Of a stretch of 64,000 bases of DNA, positions 12,012 through 22,745 are shown piece by piece (the first letter of the stretch is position 1; the number at the start of each line of letters is the position of its first letter). Made by a program: the position numbers and the translations under genes. Where the stretch lies: assembly GCA_029204225.1 (NCBI GenBank), contig CM055097.1, positions 3,182,620 to 3,246,619 of the forward strand, read 5' to 3'. The notes under the pieces were generated by a model that saw only the letters and a program-made list of their open reading frames with translations, searched no databases and was not told where the DNA came from. The DNA comes from Diphasiastrum complanatum (lineage: Eukaryota > Streptophyta > Lycopodiopsida > Lycopodiales > Lycopodiaceae).

Positions 12012-12661
12012 TGTGAAAGATTTTAGATCCTTAAGATCCAATCTACTTGAATGATCTTTGGTTAGAAAGAGAAATACACTACCAATTTCACCAATGTAGA
12101 AAAATCAGCATCTACACACAATTTGAGATGCAAACACTAATAGAACTTGATCAAACTTGAATAAAAAGATTACGTACTGTTGCTGTCCGTACAAAACCAG
12201 CAATCTACTGTATTTCACACGTGTGGATCCCAAAATAGCAAATATAGATCATTCTACACATAGAATTGCAAGCAATCACCAAGATAGTGCACCAATGGAT
12301 AGTAGAACCCAAGAGAACCATGTATAAGCATGAAATGAGATAGAGAAGAGAGAAGATGACTCTCTCCATGAGTTACATCCTTTTATAGCAGGTCCAAACC
12401 CTGTTTGGCCACTTGGCTTTCCCATCAAAATGCTAACCCTACTAATTTTGGGTCTAGATTCAATGTACCCAACTTTTTCAAATTGAATCTACTCAAACTC
12501 GCATTCTATCTTTCCCACACTTTCAAAAAGTGTTTATTCAAATGAAATTTAGACTAATGAACTTTGAAAAGTCAACCTCTAAGTCTAAAACAAGTTCTGG
12601 CCTCAATATGCCAAATATGGAAATATTGCAAAATGTGATGAAACTAGTTGAATATTTCACA
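12012..12661 (-). mobile_element. LTR, minus orientation (family also at 37446)
   Basis: A 650-bp LTR starts TGTGAAA and ends TTTCACA, a 7-bp inverted terminus. A TATA box, TATAAAAG on the minus strand, lies at 12380-12387. The PBS follows directly at its 3' end. A related LTR is found on the plus strand at 37446-38037, with colinear similarity over most of its length. No partner LTR was found on the other side of the internal sequence (below 10970), so the element is incomplete in this window. Confidence 0.75.
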
Positions 12662-14647
12662 ACCATGATCATTGGACAAGGATGGAGAGTTTCAAATTCA
12701 CGATGATTTTGGCTTGTGTTGGTAGATTTTCTACCAAGATGACAATCAGCTGAAGGTATACTTTCTGGGGTCAGTTAATTCAAAAATTGGAGTAGCTAGA
12801 CTTGTGATTATGAACCCAACCATGGCATCTTGTTGTGTAAGATCATGAGTTGAGAAAAAACTAGTTAGTTACATTAAAGTTCGTTGGATGTAACCCAGAA
12901 GTGAAGAATTCAACAATTATTGAAAGTGACTGCCAAAAAGCTTGAGGGTGAGTGAGAAGAAGAGTCGAAGGAGGGCGGGATCGGGATCGGGCAATCCAAG
13001 GGAGGATAGTCGATTTGATGTGCTGGTGATCAGTGTTAGCGACTAGCAGAATTGACGAGGGAGCGAACATCTTGTGCATGGAGTCTTATAAGAAGTTATT
13101 GTTATTGGAATGAGAATCCTTGGAGTACTTATCATTTCTATGTACTATTTTGTTGCTCGAGTCGTGTGTTGGGTCCTTGAAGCATTCTGATGTTGAATGA
13201 CGTGAATTGTGAATGTGGGCAACAGTTTTATATCGAGTAAGTAAGAGATTATAGATCTACAGTTTGTGAGTAGTAATCTTGTAAAAAGCACAATAAATGA
13301 GTAGATCTAATTTGTAGTTAACCGAAGTGACAGGCTTGAGTTATGATGTTGAATGCTTAAGAAGTAGATTGTTAATTCCTTCTTGTCGTGTTTCATTCTT
13401 TGTAATAAAAGTTGATGGAAAGGGATCTATTGTGAGCAACAAGTATCTTCGGTTAATTTGAATAGAAGTCATAGGATTTTTAAATGGCAGATTCTAGTTC
13501 TAAGCAAGTGTTGATGACAATTGAGAGAAATCAGTATTAGAAGTTTTTAATCAAACATTGGTGCCGTTGACGACTCTCGTAGATTAGTGCAAAATACGAC
13601 AAGATTACAATCACAATCTCAGATGCATACACTTTTTTCTTGTTTTATTTTCTTAGATATTTTCTTGAGGAAATTGTTGACATGCACCATAGCATTGTTT
13701 CTACCTGAGCAACAATCTTTACAGTTCACCGCATACCTTTTTTATTTTTATTTTCATTTATTATCCTACAATTAGCATTTTGGTAATTATTGCTTAATCC
13801 ATAGCCATCATTTAACCGAACCCTTTACATACAAATCCACAACACCTTTGTGCTTCACCATTCTTTCCTTCATACCTATACCCAACCACTCTTTGTAAGG
13901 GGAGGATAAACAAGTAGTATTGTAATACTCCTTCGTATAAATAATGAATACTGAAAATTATGATGAGAGGTATCATCCAGAACTTGCAAGATGCAATTTG
14001 GAGATTTCACTTTTATGTGATTTTTGATAATTGTTGTAACAAATACTCTATGTCAAGCATGTTCCATTATGCATGTGCCAATTGTGAACACTATATGTAT
14101 GAGCTTTCTATATGTTGAAGCACCTGTGCTCTCTGAGCTCAATCAACAACTCTGATTGGGAAAGGGTGTCCTCCCGATGAACTTCACCCATAGAAACTAT
14201 GACATGCTCTTGAACTTGGGGACCTGCAGACCCCTGATATATGCTTGAACTTGATTCACCTAGTTGTTGTGGAGTCTTGTGAGGTAGTTATCACTAGGAT
14301 GTCACTATCAATCACCTTATCCTAGTGGTGAATAACTCTATACAGTTTGATTGGAGTAGGAAGTCAAAGTGATATATCTAGTTACACCAACTTTACATCA
14401 TATGATGGTTAATCAAGATGTAGCATGCACTTGCGCAATTATGTTCTGGTAATTAGAACTTGTGAGATAGATGGTAAAAGACTAGCATATAGATGCTCTA
14501 CTTCTCTCCAAGAGTCAACAAGGGAATAATTTCTATCTCACAAGTGCCAATATGAAAGTGCCCAAGACAAAGTAAGAACAAGTAATAGATATAGATAGAG
14601 CTGAGTAATTCCTTCATCAACATTTCTGGAATATTCTGTGTGGAAGA
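12662..14647. other. Unassigned; possible LTR end and tRNA-Asp-like PBS at 13557
   Basis: No gene is recognised. At 13556-13573 the sequence CA followed by TTGGTGCCGTTGACGAC resembles an LTR end plus a PBS of the TTGGCGCCGTTGCC type that plant Ty3/gypsy elements use with tRNA-Asp. A matching LTR start was not established; TGTTGTG at about 12832 is one candidate. Nothing coding follows the site. The rest to 14647 contains only short chance frames. Confidence 0.35.
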
Positions 14648-15502
14648 TGTTAGCAATTGTGCTAACACAGAGAAAAATAAAAAGAAAGAAATAAAACTCC
14701 GTGGCATGTGTTTTGTAAGCCCACGTATGAGTATCTGTCAATAAACTTCCACCATGGCATGTGTTTTGTAAGTCCATGAGTAGAAGCTTAAAATAATAAT
14801 AAAGTAGCTTAAACTTAGATTTAAAACTTAGACTTAGGAAACTTAAGATTAGAAATATTTGTCTTAAGTTTTCCTAAGTTAGAAACTTTGAAGTTCTAAA
14901 TCCTAAGTTAGAAGTTCTAGAATGGCTAGAAATAAGTTAGTCCCATAAGTTCTAGAATGGCTAGAAATAAATTAGTCCCATAAGTTAGTGGATACTTATG
15001 GAAGACCCTCCTTGCCATAAAAGAAGAGGTTTTTGCCATGTAAATAACACTTTTGAGATTATGCTAATTGCTCTCTTTTGAGATTATCTTGCTATTTCAC
15101 TTGTGTTCCCTTTGGAAAGATACATATAGCTTGAGGGAAGGTGCTCGGGTCTCCTCTTGCCTCCTTTTCATCAGTTTCTATATTGTGGCATATTCTTATA
15201 TGCTATTTGCTTAGTTAGCCGCAATCTATTATTTCCATTCCCATTAAGAGTTAATTTAGGATTTAGTTAACTACCTTGCTAGTTGTGTAAGCCTTAGTGA
15301 GGTCCTGTTATTTGTCATTTTTAGATAGTTCATTCCGTTCTAAGCACTAGTTGGGTAAGCCTTAGTGCTTTCACCATTATTCTTATTTTCGCATTTCTGT
15401 TTGAAGCTTGGGAGAAACTTAAAAAGTGGACGATCCTCTCTATACTACACCGCATTGTGAGTAGATCTAGCCAACACGCACAAACAAGATTTACTTCCAA
15501 CA
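14648..15502 (+). repeat. 5' LTR of non-autonomous element
   Basis: An 855-bp direct repeat partner of 17141-17922. It contains an insertion near its start (GAAAAATAAAAAGAAAG, about 14670-14700) and a tandem 35-bp duplication at about 14912-14982, neither of which is in the 3' LTR. It ends CCAACA directly before the PBS. Confidence 0.88.
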
Positions 15503-15518
15503 TTGGCGTTGTTGCCAC
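15503..15518 (+). promoter_or_regulatory. Primer-binding site, tRNA-Asp-like
   Basis: TTGGCGTTGTTGCCAC directly follows the LTR end. It resembles the TTGGCGCCGTTGCC motif that follows many plant gypsy LTRs, with a few mismatches. The tRNA-Asp assignment is an inference from that resemblance. Confidence 0.55.
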
Positions 15519-15609
15519 TTTTTTACGCTTTTTCTACTTAGCTTCTTTTTCTTTGATTTTTTCGCCTCCGTGTTGTGTGCTTACTTGCTTGCTTTTTATC
15601 TTCCAACCA

Positions 15610-17020
15610 CAACACGAGTCTTATCTTCAGGTCCTACACGAGCTGCAGAGCAACTTATCAAGCCGAAAGGAAGCAACAAAAGTGTCAGAATTCGTTGATA
15701 TGACTGTAGCCATAACAGACCATGATGATCTTTATCAAGAATTATGTTGAGCAACTTCTCTTGGCCAAAGATATTCTAAAAAACTTTGGTTTTGATCTCA
15801 CACACTTCTGTGACCAGCAAAGCGAGAGCCTGCTGATCCGAGCTGCCTACTCACATATTCGGATGAGTTCCACACATTCAAAATTACATCCAAGGGTGGC
15901 CATTCTCAGCATCATCAACATCTCTGCCAAGAATATCCAGAATATTGGATTTTATAATCTGGGAGAGACGATCCATGGCAAGGGCACGCGTTATGATGCC
16001 AAATATTTCATCAAGTTTCTGGCAGAGGACGGCAAAACCATTGCCCAAACCAATGACGGAATCACTATTCGTCTCCTTACCGATTCCCATCTCAGAGCGG
16101 CATCAGAGATCCGTGTTGCCATGATTAAGGTTCATACCATCAAAATGGGTCGCATCCCACCGAGCAATCTTTTCTCCTTGACGCTCACCATGGATGATCC
16201 CACTCAAAACTACAAGAGGGCAGAGAAGGTATCAAACAAACTCTGTGGGGCCCTAAAATCCAGGAAACCAACCACCAAATGTGGATATCTCCTCCACATG
16301 TTGGTCACCAAATAGTTGGGGCATCGAGCGGCCGCTGCTACCAAAGAGCTCGAAGACATCTATCTGAGCACCCAAAAGCGTGCCACCCCACAAATATCAG
16401 CTGAGTCTGTCTCACCTGCACCACCAACAAAGAAGCAGAAGGGCAAGTGTAAAACTCATAAAGAAGCAGTCAAACTCCTGGATCCACAACCCCTCTGGTG
16501 CCACCAGCTCTTCCTACAAAGCAAGACCTCCATGGCACGGTATCTTGAAGCACCCTCCTACATGCGTACAAGTCCCTATTATTATCCGGTAGCGAGGCGA
16601 GCACCATTTCCTACCACCAAGGGCAAGAATCGGCTATTTTGGCCCAAGCTCACAGGCGTCGATACTGGCAACTTAGTCGAAGACATGGTCACCAACTGCC
16701 ATGCATTCTACCAGAAGCACCATGGCAACCCGGATCGCAATGTCAGATATTTTGTGGACAATTGTGGCCTGGTAGCATTTTTGGTAGAACTGAAGGGTTT
16801 TTGGGATCGAGGGCTTTCCCCAATAGCCATTGATATCAATAAACCACTACGCACACAAGAAGACCACATCAACGTAGCAAGGCTTTATTATCGCGCCACC
16901 CTTACTTTGGCCCTGCACGTTGATATGGTGGAGCTATGGAAAACCACAATTTTGTACAGGGTTTGTTCCATTACTACAAACCCTGCCCTTCCTGAACAAA
17001 TTACGGTGGCAAATGATTGA
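15610..17020 (+). pseudogene. Orphan ORF of the non-autonomous LTR element
   Basis: I do not recognise this protein. It fills nearly the whole internal region. The first part, around EFVDMTVAITDHDDLYQEL, is in one frame up to about 15745. A one-base shift leads into VEQLLLAKDILKNFG, which runs to an in-frame TAG at 16313-16315. The same frame continues to 17018-17020. The total is about 460-470 residues. Features include a basic stretch, PPTKKQKGKCKTHKEAVK (about 16410-16470), and a Trp- and Leu-rich C-terminal half. No zinc knuckle, protease DSG, RT YxDD or integrase motif is present. By position it should be the Gag-equivalent, but similarity to known Gag families is not evident, so captured host sequence is also possible. 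One frameshift and one stop make this copy inactive. Confidence 0.55.
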
Positions 17021-17125
17021 GGGCATCAACAACAAAATTTACCATTCCCGACAACAACAATCTCGCCTCCAAGAAGCTCAAAAAATCCAGGACGAACTTC
17101 GATTGGTGTGGGACCACCAATCCAA

Positions 17126-17140
17126 TAAGGAGGGGGATAA
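17126..17140 (+). promoter_or_regulatory. Polypurine tract
   Basis: An AAGGAGGGGGATAA purine run lies immediately before the 3' LTR start at 17141. This is the expected plus-strand primer site for an LTR retrotransposon. Confidence 0.75.
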
Positions 17141-17922
17141 TGTTACCAACTGTGCTAACACAAAGAAAGTTTTGCAAGCCCACGTATGAGTATCTGTCAA
17201 TAAACTTCCACCATGGCATGTGTTTTGTAAGTCCACGAGTAGAAGCTTAAAATAATAATAAAATAGCTTAAACTTAGATTTAGAACTTAGACTTAGGAAA
17301 CTTAAGATTAGAAATATTTGTCTTAAGTTTTCCTAAGTTAGAAACTTTGAAGTTCTAAATCCTAAGTTAGTTCTAGAATGGCTAGAAATAAGTTAGTCCC
17401 ATAAGTGTTAGTGGATACTTATGGAAGACCCTCCTTGCCATAAAAGGAGAGGTATTTGCCATGTAAATAACACTTTTGAGATTATGCTAATTGCTCTCTC
17501 TTGAGATTATCTTGCTATTTCACTTGTGTTCCCTTTGGAAAGGTGCATAGCTTGAGGGAAGGTGCTCAGGCCTCCTCTTGCCTCCTTTTCATCGGTTTCT
17601 ATATTGTGGCATGTTCTTATTTGCTATTTGCTTAGTTAGCCGCAATCTATTATTTCCATTCCCGTTGGGAGTTTATTTAGGATTTAGTTAACTACCTTGC
17701 TAGTTGGATAAGCTTTAGTGAGGTCATGTTGTTTGTCATTTTTAGATAGTTCATTCCGTTCTGAGCACTAGTTGGGTAAGCCTTAGTGCTTTCATCATTA
17801 TTCTTATTTCCGCATTTCTGTTTGAAGCTTGGTAGAAACTTAAAAAGTGGATGATCCTCTCTATACTACACCGCATTGTGAGTAGTCTAGCCAACACGCA
17901 CAAACAAGATTTACTTCCAACA
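17141..17922 (+). repeat. 3' LTR of non-autonomous element
   Basis: A 782-bp partner of the LTR at 14648-15502. It starts TGTTACC and ends CCAACA, and is followed by GAATA, the probable target-site duplicate. Confidence 0.88.
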
Positions 17923-19289
17923 GAATACTAGGTGTTTTTGTGTTCATGTATGTATTTGATGCAGGCATACGGAAGACCATTGTATCTATGTACGGTTGTA
18001 AGCTGCATACCTCTTTATTTATCATTAAGCAAGCAACTTCAAGTAGAACGAGCAATCATGGAGATCTTTAAAATAAAGCTTTAAAGAGCTAAATTGTGTA
18101 AGTCATTCAGAAGGAAATTTGTGATGGTGAGAAGGAAACTGAGAATTTTGTGTTTAAGTTAGTAGTGAATTCATGATAGCATGTATGTTTTTTTTCTAGA
18201 GTGTCTAAATGCCATCCATGAATGAGTGCATGTCCCGCACTACAAATGTTGTGAGAGCAAGGCCAAGCAATTGGTTTCTGGAATGGTGGAGTAAGTTGGC
18301 CATCCACCCAAGTTGTGTTGGCATTAAGAAACACTTGTTATTTCCAGGGCAATGCTTCTAAAACCTAAATACATTTTGATGTTATATTGTTCGTATGTGG
18401 AATATTCAAAAATTCCTTAATGATTTGGAAAATGCAAAAGAATTTAGAAGATATTGTTGGTATGCGAATATAAATTTGTACAATTTATCCTCCCTATTTT
18501 TCTGCAACAAAATCATTCTAATGGAATCACTGCCAAATTCTAGAATAGTTCCATGTGACTTCAATCTGACTGATCTCAATACTGCTTGATTGTCCTTGCA
18601 TTAACTTTTGATTTGGCTTATTATTCAATACTACCTTGACTATCCTTGCATTAACTTTTGATTTGGCTTATTATTCAATACCACCTGTTAAGATGTATTT
18701 TCATTGTTTACAGTGTTACGTCTAGTAAATCCATGACCTTTTGAAAAGATGGAATTGTTAGCCCACAAGAGATGTTGAGATGTTCTACAATGGAGACCAT
18801 AACTAACCCTCTCCTTGTGTTCTTATAAACTATTATTGATCACATTCTATTTAGTCTAGATATATTACTTTGAACCCCAATTGATGCTAATTATAGAAAT
18901 CTAAAATCAGAGGAGTTGCAAAACTTGGAATCAAATGATGGAAAAGTTGATTAGAATTTTATGAAATATTTTACACACTTGTTGTTTCAACACTTAAGTT
19001 ACGAGAAATGCTGCTTTTGTGATCTCTGCTGGCAAATAACGGTTACTGATGAGAATGAAAACATGGAACAAGAATATAAAAATATTATTGTTAGGTGCAG
19101 TTGAGGTTTCTCAAGCTTCTCCACATGCTGCCTTATTAATGCTGATCTTAATCCCATATCAGCTCCGATGGCACTTCATCTTTGCAGTCCATTGTCGCGT
19201 GATAGAGTTTTTTGGGCCAATCATCATCACGGACTGAACAACTCCACAGCTTACTTGGATTGGTAGAGAGAAAAGCATTTGTAAAAAAA
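17923..19289. other. No recognisable gene; downstream flank of RING gene
   Basis: Ordinary AT-rich sequence. Apart from the 50-bp tandem repeat at 18586-18685, no structure is seen. The last few hundred bases must contain the 3' UTR and poly(A) region of the minus-strand RING gene, but no signal could be assigned with confidence. Confidence 0.45.
18586..18685. repeat. Two-copy 50-bp tandem repeat
   Basis: Two adjacent 50-bp units share a core, CCTTGCATTAACTTTTGATT, and the following TTATTCAATAC block, with about three mismatches. It is a simple tandem duplication. Confidence 0.9.
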
Positions 19290-20069
19290 TCAAAAGAGGA
19301 GAATCACTATAATGGCAAAACAGCCAAGAAACAGAAAGAGCCTTGAGACAATAATTTCGTGATGGTAGCCAATCGCTGGTAAAGCAGCAACGAGATTGAA
19401 AGGCAGTGGCAGGTGGACATGGCTAAGAGTATTCGGGAACCCAAGATGAAATCCTGGATCTTCGCTAAGGGTATCTGCAGTGTCAGGAAATTCATGCAAG
19501 TGAAGGCCAAATAGAGCTGGGAAAAGACCTATCCCAGCAGAAAGCATGATATGTCCAAATCTGGCTCTCGTAGGAACAATTGCTCTCCTGGACCCAATGA
19601 ACTCACGGTGCTCATAGTGTTCTATACGATGACGTACCCTCATCCGCCGCCCCTGTGGCCTGCGAGGAATCTCAAGAAAGCCCTTGAGGTTCTCATCCTT
19701 AGCAACCACCCTACCCCGGCCATAAAGCGGTATGACATGGTGCTCTTCAACCCAGGATTTGCACACAGGGCAATCCTGGCCGAGAGAATGGACATTGATC
19801 CATCTATAGAGACATGGCCAGCAGAAAAGGTGGCCACATAGGGTGACAACGGGATCTCGAGCAAGCTCTAAACAGATGTTACAATCAAAATCCCCAGATC
19901 TATTACTCCATTCAGAAGCCGAGCCATCTCCAGCAGCATGAAACTGAGAATCTTTATCAACTTGCTGCTTCCCATCCTCCTCCTCATCAGGAGGGGTGGC
20001 TGCCCCAGCAGGAATCTCTTCTGGATCATTTTGCCCACGTACTGGTCTGCTCTCGGCTGCTGCTGGCAT
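19290..20069 (-). CDS. RMA-type membrane-anchored RING E3 ubiquitin ligase
   Basis: The product is predicted to transfer ubiquitin from an E2 to membrane or ER proteins. It resembles plant RMA1-3 and animal RNF5/RNF185, which act in ER-associated degradation. It is 259 aa, uninterrupted, with ATG at 20069 and TGA at 19292-19290. Residues 1-60 are acidic and disordered. A C3HC4 RING follows with Cys63, Cys66, Cys78, His80, Cys83, Cys86, Cys100 and Cys103, all ligands present. The family-typical WVEEHHVIPLYGRGR segment comes next, then an arginine-rich linker. A C-terminal hydrophobic tail of about 17 residues (242-259) ends at the stop, as expected for a tail-anchored protein. The single-exon structure fits plant RMA genes. 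No defect is visible, so this is probably a working gene. Its targets cannot be read from sequence. Confidence 0.93.
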   Translation of the reverse strand: MPAAAESRPVRGQNDPEEIPAGAATPPDEEEDGKQQVDKDSQFHAAGDGSASEWSNRSGDFDCNICLELARDPVVTLCGHLFCWPCLYRWINVHSLGQDCPVCKSWVEEHHVIPLYGRGRVVAKDENLKGFLEIPRRPQGRRMRVRHRIEHYEHREFIGSRRAIVPTRARFGHIMLSAGIGLFPALFGLHLHEFPDTADTLSEDPGFHLGFPNTLSHVHLPLPFNLVAALPAIGYHHEIIVSRLFLFLGCFAIIVILLF

Positions 20070-20639
20070 GCCCGCTTCTTTCCTTAGGCTACGATCATAC
20101 CGCTGCCGGCATAGCCAGATGTTAATTCCTTTTCCTCTCCTCCTATATTTCCTTTCTTCCCTTCTCCCTTCCCCCTTCCCAGCCCTGGGACACGCTCAAC
20201 GGTCGAGCCTAGAGAAACGCCTAGTACCCCTTGGTGTTGCCACGTAGGCACGAGTCTAACCGGAAAGGGGGGGGGGATTTGTTTAGTTGGTACACTTAAA
20301 AGCCATGGTATAAAATTGAGGTGTCATAGGTTTTGGGCAAGTCTAAGAGGTTACCTTGATATGAGGATGAATCAACCGAGAGTTCCCTCCCCAAACTAAG
20401 TAAGGGTTGCCTAGATCTTACTTGAAGCTTCCTACTCTCCTTGGTCCTCAACACAATTTGGAGTTGATCTAAACATAGTATGCTATGCTTCCACTATGGC
20501 ATCACGTTGAACAAGATTAAAAAACACCTCTCCTAATTCATTCAACACCGCTTGAACTAATCTATTATTCGTAATAGAGTCCCCAATGGGGTTGGCTCTA
20601 GTAGTTGGCTTGGCATTCAAAGTTTCCTTGGTCCCAAGG
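20070..20639. other. Upstream region of RING gene
   Basis: About 200 bp directly upstream of the RING ATG (on the minus strand) is GC-rich and purine-rich, consistent with a 5' UTR and promoter. No clear TATA box is seen, so a TATA-less promoter is possible. A run of G lies near 20268-20277. Beyond 20300 no feature is recognised. Confidence 0.4.
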
Positions 20640-21070
20640 TCAGCCTCCCCTTGGAAACCAAGAAGCATTATCCTTAATAGGATCTCCTATACAAGGAAGC
20701 TCTTTATTTGAATCCTCAACTCTTAGAACATATTGAGGACCACTTTCATTTTTACCCCGTAAGCATTGAGGAATTTGATTCTTCAATGTTAGTAGCCTAG
20801 AGGTGTTCTTAGACTCCTGAATGGTTTGTAGAGTCTCCCAAGCCTCTTTGGTCGACATACATGCATCTACTTTTTTTAGCATTGCCAATTGATTTGCAAC
20901 ATTCATTTAATAGCATGCAAGGTTATTTTGCACTTTTTGGGGTACTTTGATGCTTCTCGTCGGTTAATTGGCTCATCTTCCAACCCAAGCAAAATATCCA
21001 TTGAATCTTGAAGCATAGAAATGGATTTCTTTCTTAGCTTCGAAGTTAAAAATTGGTAAATGTTAGCCTA
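20640..21070 (-). pseudogene. Copia gag fragment
   Basis: Minus-strand reading from about 21045 gives SMDILLGLEDEP, which matches the gag segment VLDIVVGLEERP at 2290-2330. A stop follows (20906 region), then ACMSTKEAWETLQ and LTLKNQI, the conserved copia Gag (UBN2) helices. The frame ends at about 20640. No pol is present. It is a small, decayed fragment. Confidence 0.65.
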
Positions 21071-21829
21071 TCACTATATTCCATCAAACAGTCAATCATG
21101 GAAGCCGTAGCATTAAATACTAATGTGTCTTGTTTGCTTGTTTTCATGCAGAGCAGACGTCAAGACGACGACAAGTAGATTAGGTTTTTAATATAAATTT
21201 TAGTTCATCTATCGTAAGTTAGAGAGATTGCAAAAGCAACAATTTGACACTTTCAATATATATATTATTGCAATTGATCACAATATTGTTATTGGTTTTG
21301 TATGTCGGAGTCCGAAATATGAGCAATGTCGTATTCTAAGGTGTGCAATGTCTTAACTAACTAGGAACGTTCAGTTGAAGCTAACAAAGTATAAGATATG
21401 TTACAAAAGTTGTCTACATCTATTTTCCCACTTTCTTTGGGACTTGAACAGAGCCTTATTTCTTCTTTAACAAAGTTACAACAATTTTGGACTTACTGTA
21501 TCCAAACAAACTGAAACTAGCTCAATGTGAAATAGATTCAAAAGAAAAAACACCTCCACTTTTACCACAAGATTTACAAAGGGATATGTATTCACTTTAG
21601 GTGATCTTACCACTTCTTAAAATGCACACTTAGGATTCTAAGCTCCTTAAATGAAGTTGGAAAAAATTATACTCAACAAGCATACAAGAGCTATCACGAA
21701 CTAATTCTTCTTACTATTGAAAGGGCACAGTCGGTCCCACTTTTTTGTTTGTTCTAAGTCACTTAGCTAAGTAGTAGCCCACAAGGTTCATGTGAATGGG
21801 CTAGAAGCTATCTAGATACTGCCTTTATA
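21071..21829. other. No recognisable gene
   Basis: AT-rich sequence without a recognisable motif on either strand. It lies between a copia gag scrap and gypsy scraps, so it is probably decayed repeat DNA. Confidence 0.35.
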
Positions 21830-21975
21830 ACACTTAAGAGTCTAGACTACTTCACATATCCGACTAAGAGCATTAACCACATGGTTAGGAGCACCTTTAC
21901 ATATTGGATCTCATAATTGAAATTCTACAGTAACTTAGCCCATTTAGGCTTTTAAGTACTAAGATCAGACGAATT
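21830..21975 (-). pseudogene. Ty3/gypsy RNase H tail fragment (copy 1)
   Basis: On the minus strand the segment reads KWAKLL, a stop, then NFNYEIQYVKGAPNHVVNALSR. This matches the end of gypsy RNase H (KW...L..F.F.I.Y..G..N.VADALSR). It is short, contains a stop, and is a second copy of the fragment found at 22590-22745. Confidence 0.62.
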
Positions 21976-22229
21976 GAGATGTTGGTTGTAATGATTGCGA
22001 AGTGAAGATCCTCTAGATCCTATTGCATGCGCCAAAAGGACTACTATGGGGGCCAACCCACCCAACCAACTGGAAACGAAGAGTCAAACCCTAATAAGCT
22101 TCACCCCCAAGCCCACTAAATACATGAGAGGAGAGGATTCTAGCAATTGGAAACAAGAAAATAGATGAAGAGTAGAGTGGTTCCTACAAGTGTATATAAG
22201 CCTCTTGAGGTCAAGTTCGTAAGCTAAAG

Positions 22230-22745
22230 AACCAACATGGCTCACACTTCACCACATAAGGCTTGACATATGGCTTGAGTTTCAGACAACAGAATTCTCT
22301 TCTAACCAAGTCTAGAGTCATATGCATACCTAGATGAGCTACACAGGGTACGTCATGACATTTATAAAGAATTCACTTTTTTAACTCATCATCCCCTGGT
22401 ACACAAACTTCCAAAATAGTAATTGAACTCAAATGGTGAACTGTTCCACAATCTTCTTATCTATCTTGGAGATCTGAGATCCATGTGAATTAATTTCTAT
22501 TCCATTCTCATTCATTCTAGTCTCAAGAATTTTCCATATTTGACCAATAGAAGAATCTGTTTCACACTTTTTTTTTTAACAAAAAATATAGATCTATAGA
22601 AATCTGGGTGAATGAAAGTTCATTTGATTCACCAATCTGACTAAGAGTGTCTGCAACCCTGTTAGAGCTGCATTTAACATATTAGATCTCATGATCTAAT
22701 TCTTATATAAGCTCAACCCACCGAGCTTTATGAACCCTCAGATTG
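22230..22745 (-). pseudogene. Ty3/gypsy RNase H tail and integrase zinc-binding fragment (copy 2)
   Basis: Minus strand from 22740 gives KARWVELI, a stop, ELDHEI, a stop, YVKCSSNRVADTLSQIGE, the gypsy RNase H end. Some 150 bp further, at about 22440-22240, it reads VCVPGDDELKK, a stop, then CHDVPCVAHLGMHMTLDLVRREF and a later YVVKCE. This is the H2C2 zinc-binding start of gypsy integrase. The order RNase H then integrase is correct for Ty3/gypsy. The catalytic core of integrase is not recognisable. Confidence 0.68.

Larger units (their letters stand above)
10983..12012 (-). pseudogene. C48 (Ulp1/adenain-like) cysteine peptidase remnant, intron-containing
   Basis: C48 peptidases cleave SUMO or viral and transposon polyproteins, using an ordered His-Asp-Gln-Cys site. 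On the minus strand, exon A (12012-11875) is 46 codons ending at GTAAGTG. A second block reads DYWILYVLSLYVNDEG, like the HW.L.V strand of C48, but the usual His is not in place. A third block reads QPSQQVDSVSCGWYTVCNA, matching the Gln...(D/S)CG region, and ends at GTAATC (donor at about 11219). The last exon (11112 to about 10983) follows a poly-pyrimidine CAG and reads FPMEIMHFRKETIKLVI, ending in a TAA stop. A (GT)n repeat splits block two from block three. I cannot confirm a continuous frame. The gene abuts an LTR and PBS at 12000-12661. Ulp1-like genes in plants are often carried by MULE or CACTA transposons, which is an alternative origin. Confidence 0.45.
14648..17922 (+). mobile_element. 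Non-autonomous LTR retrotransposon, complete with both LTRs
   Basis: Two direct repeats, 14648-15502 and 17141-17922, both start TGTTA, end CCAACA and are colinear throughout, so they are LTRs. A PBS-like TTGGCGTTGTTGCCAC follows the first. A polypurine tract (AAGGAGGGGGATAA) precedes the second. Flanking pentamers GAAGA and GAATA match at four of five positions, as an aged target-site duplication would. The internal region is only 1,638 bp. It holds one broken long frame and no protease, RT, RNase H or integrase. The structure matches a gag-only or TRIM/LARD-like element that must use proteins from another element to move. The 5' LTR has a 35-bp tandem duplication (about 14912-14982) that the 3' LTR lacks, so the LTRs have diverged since insertion. 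Confidence 0.85.
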
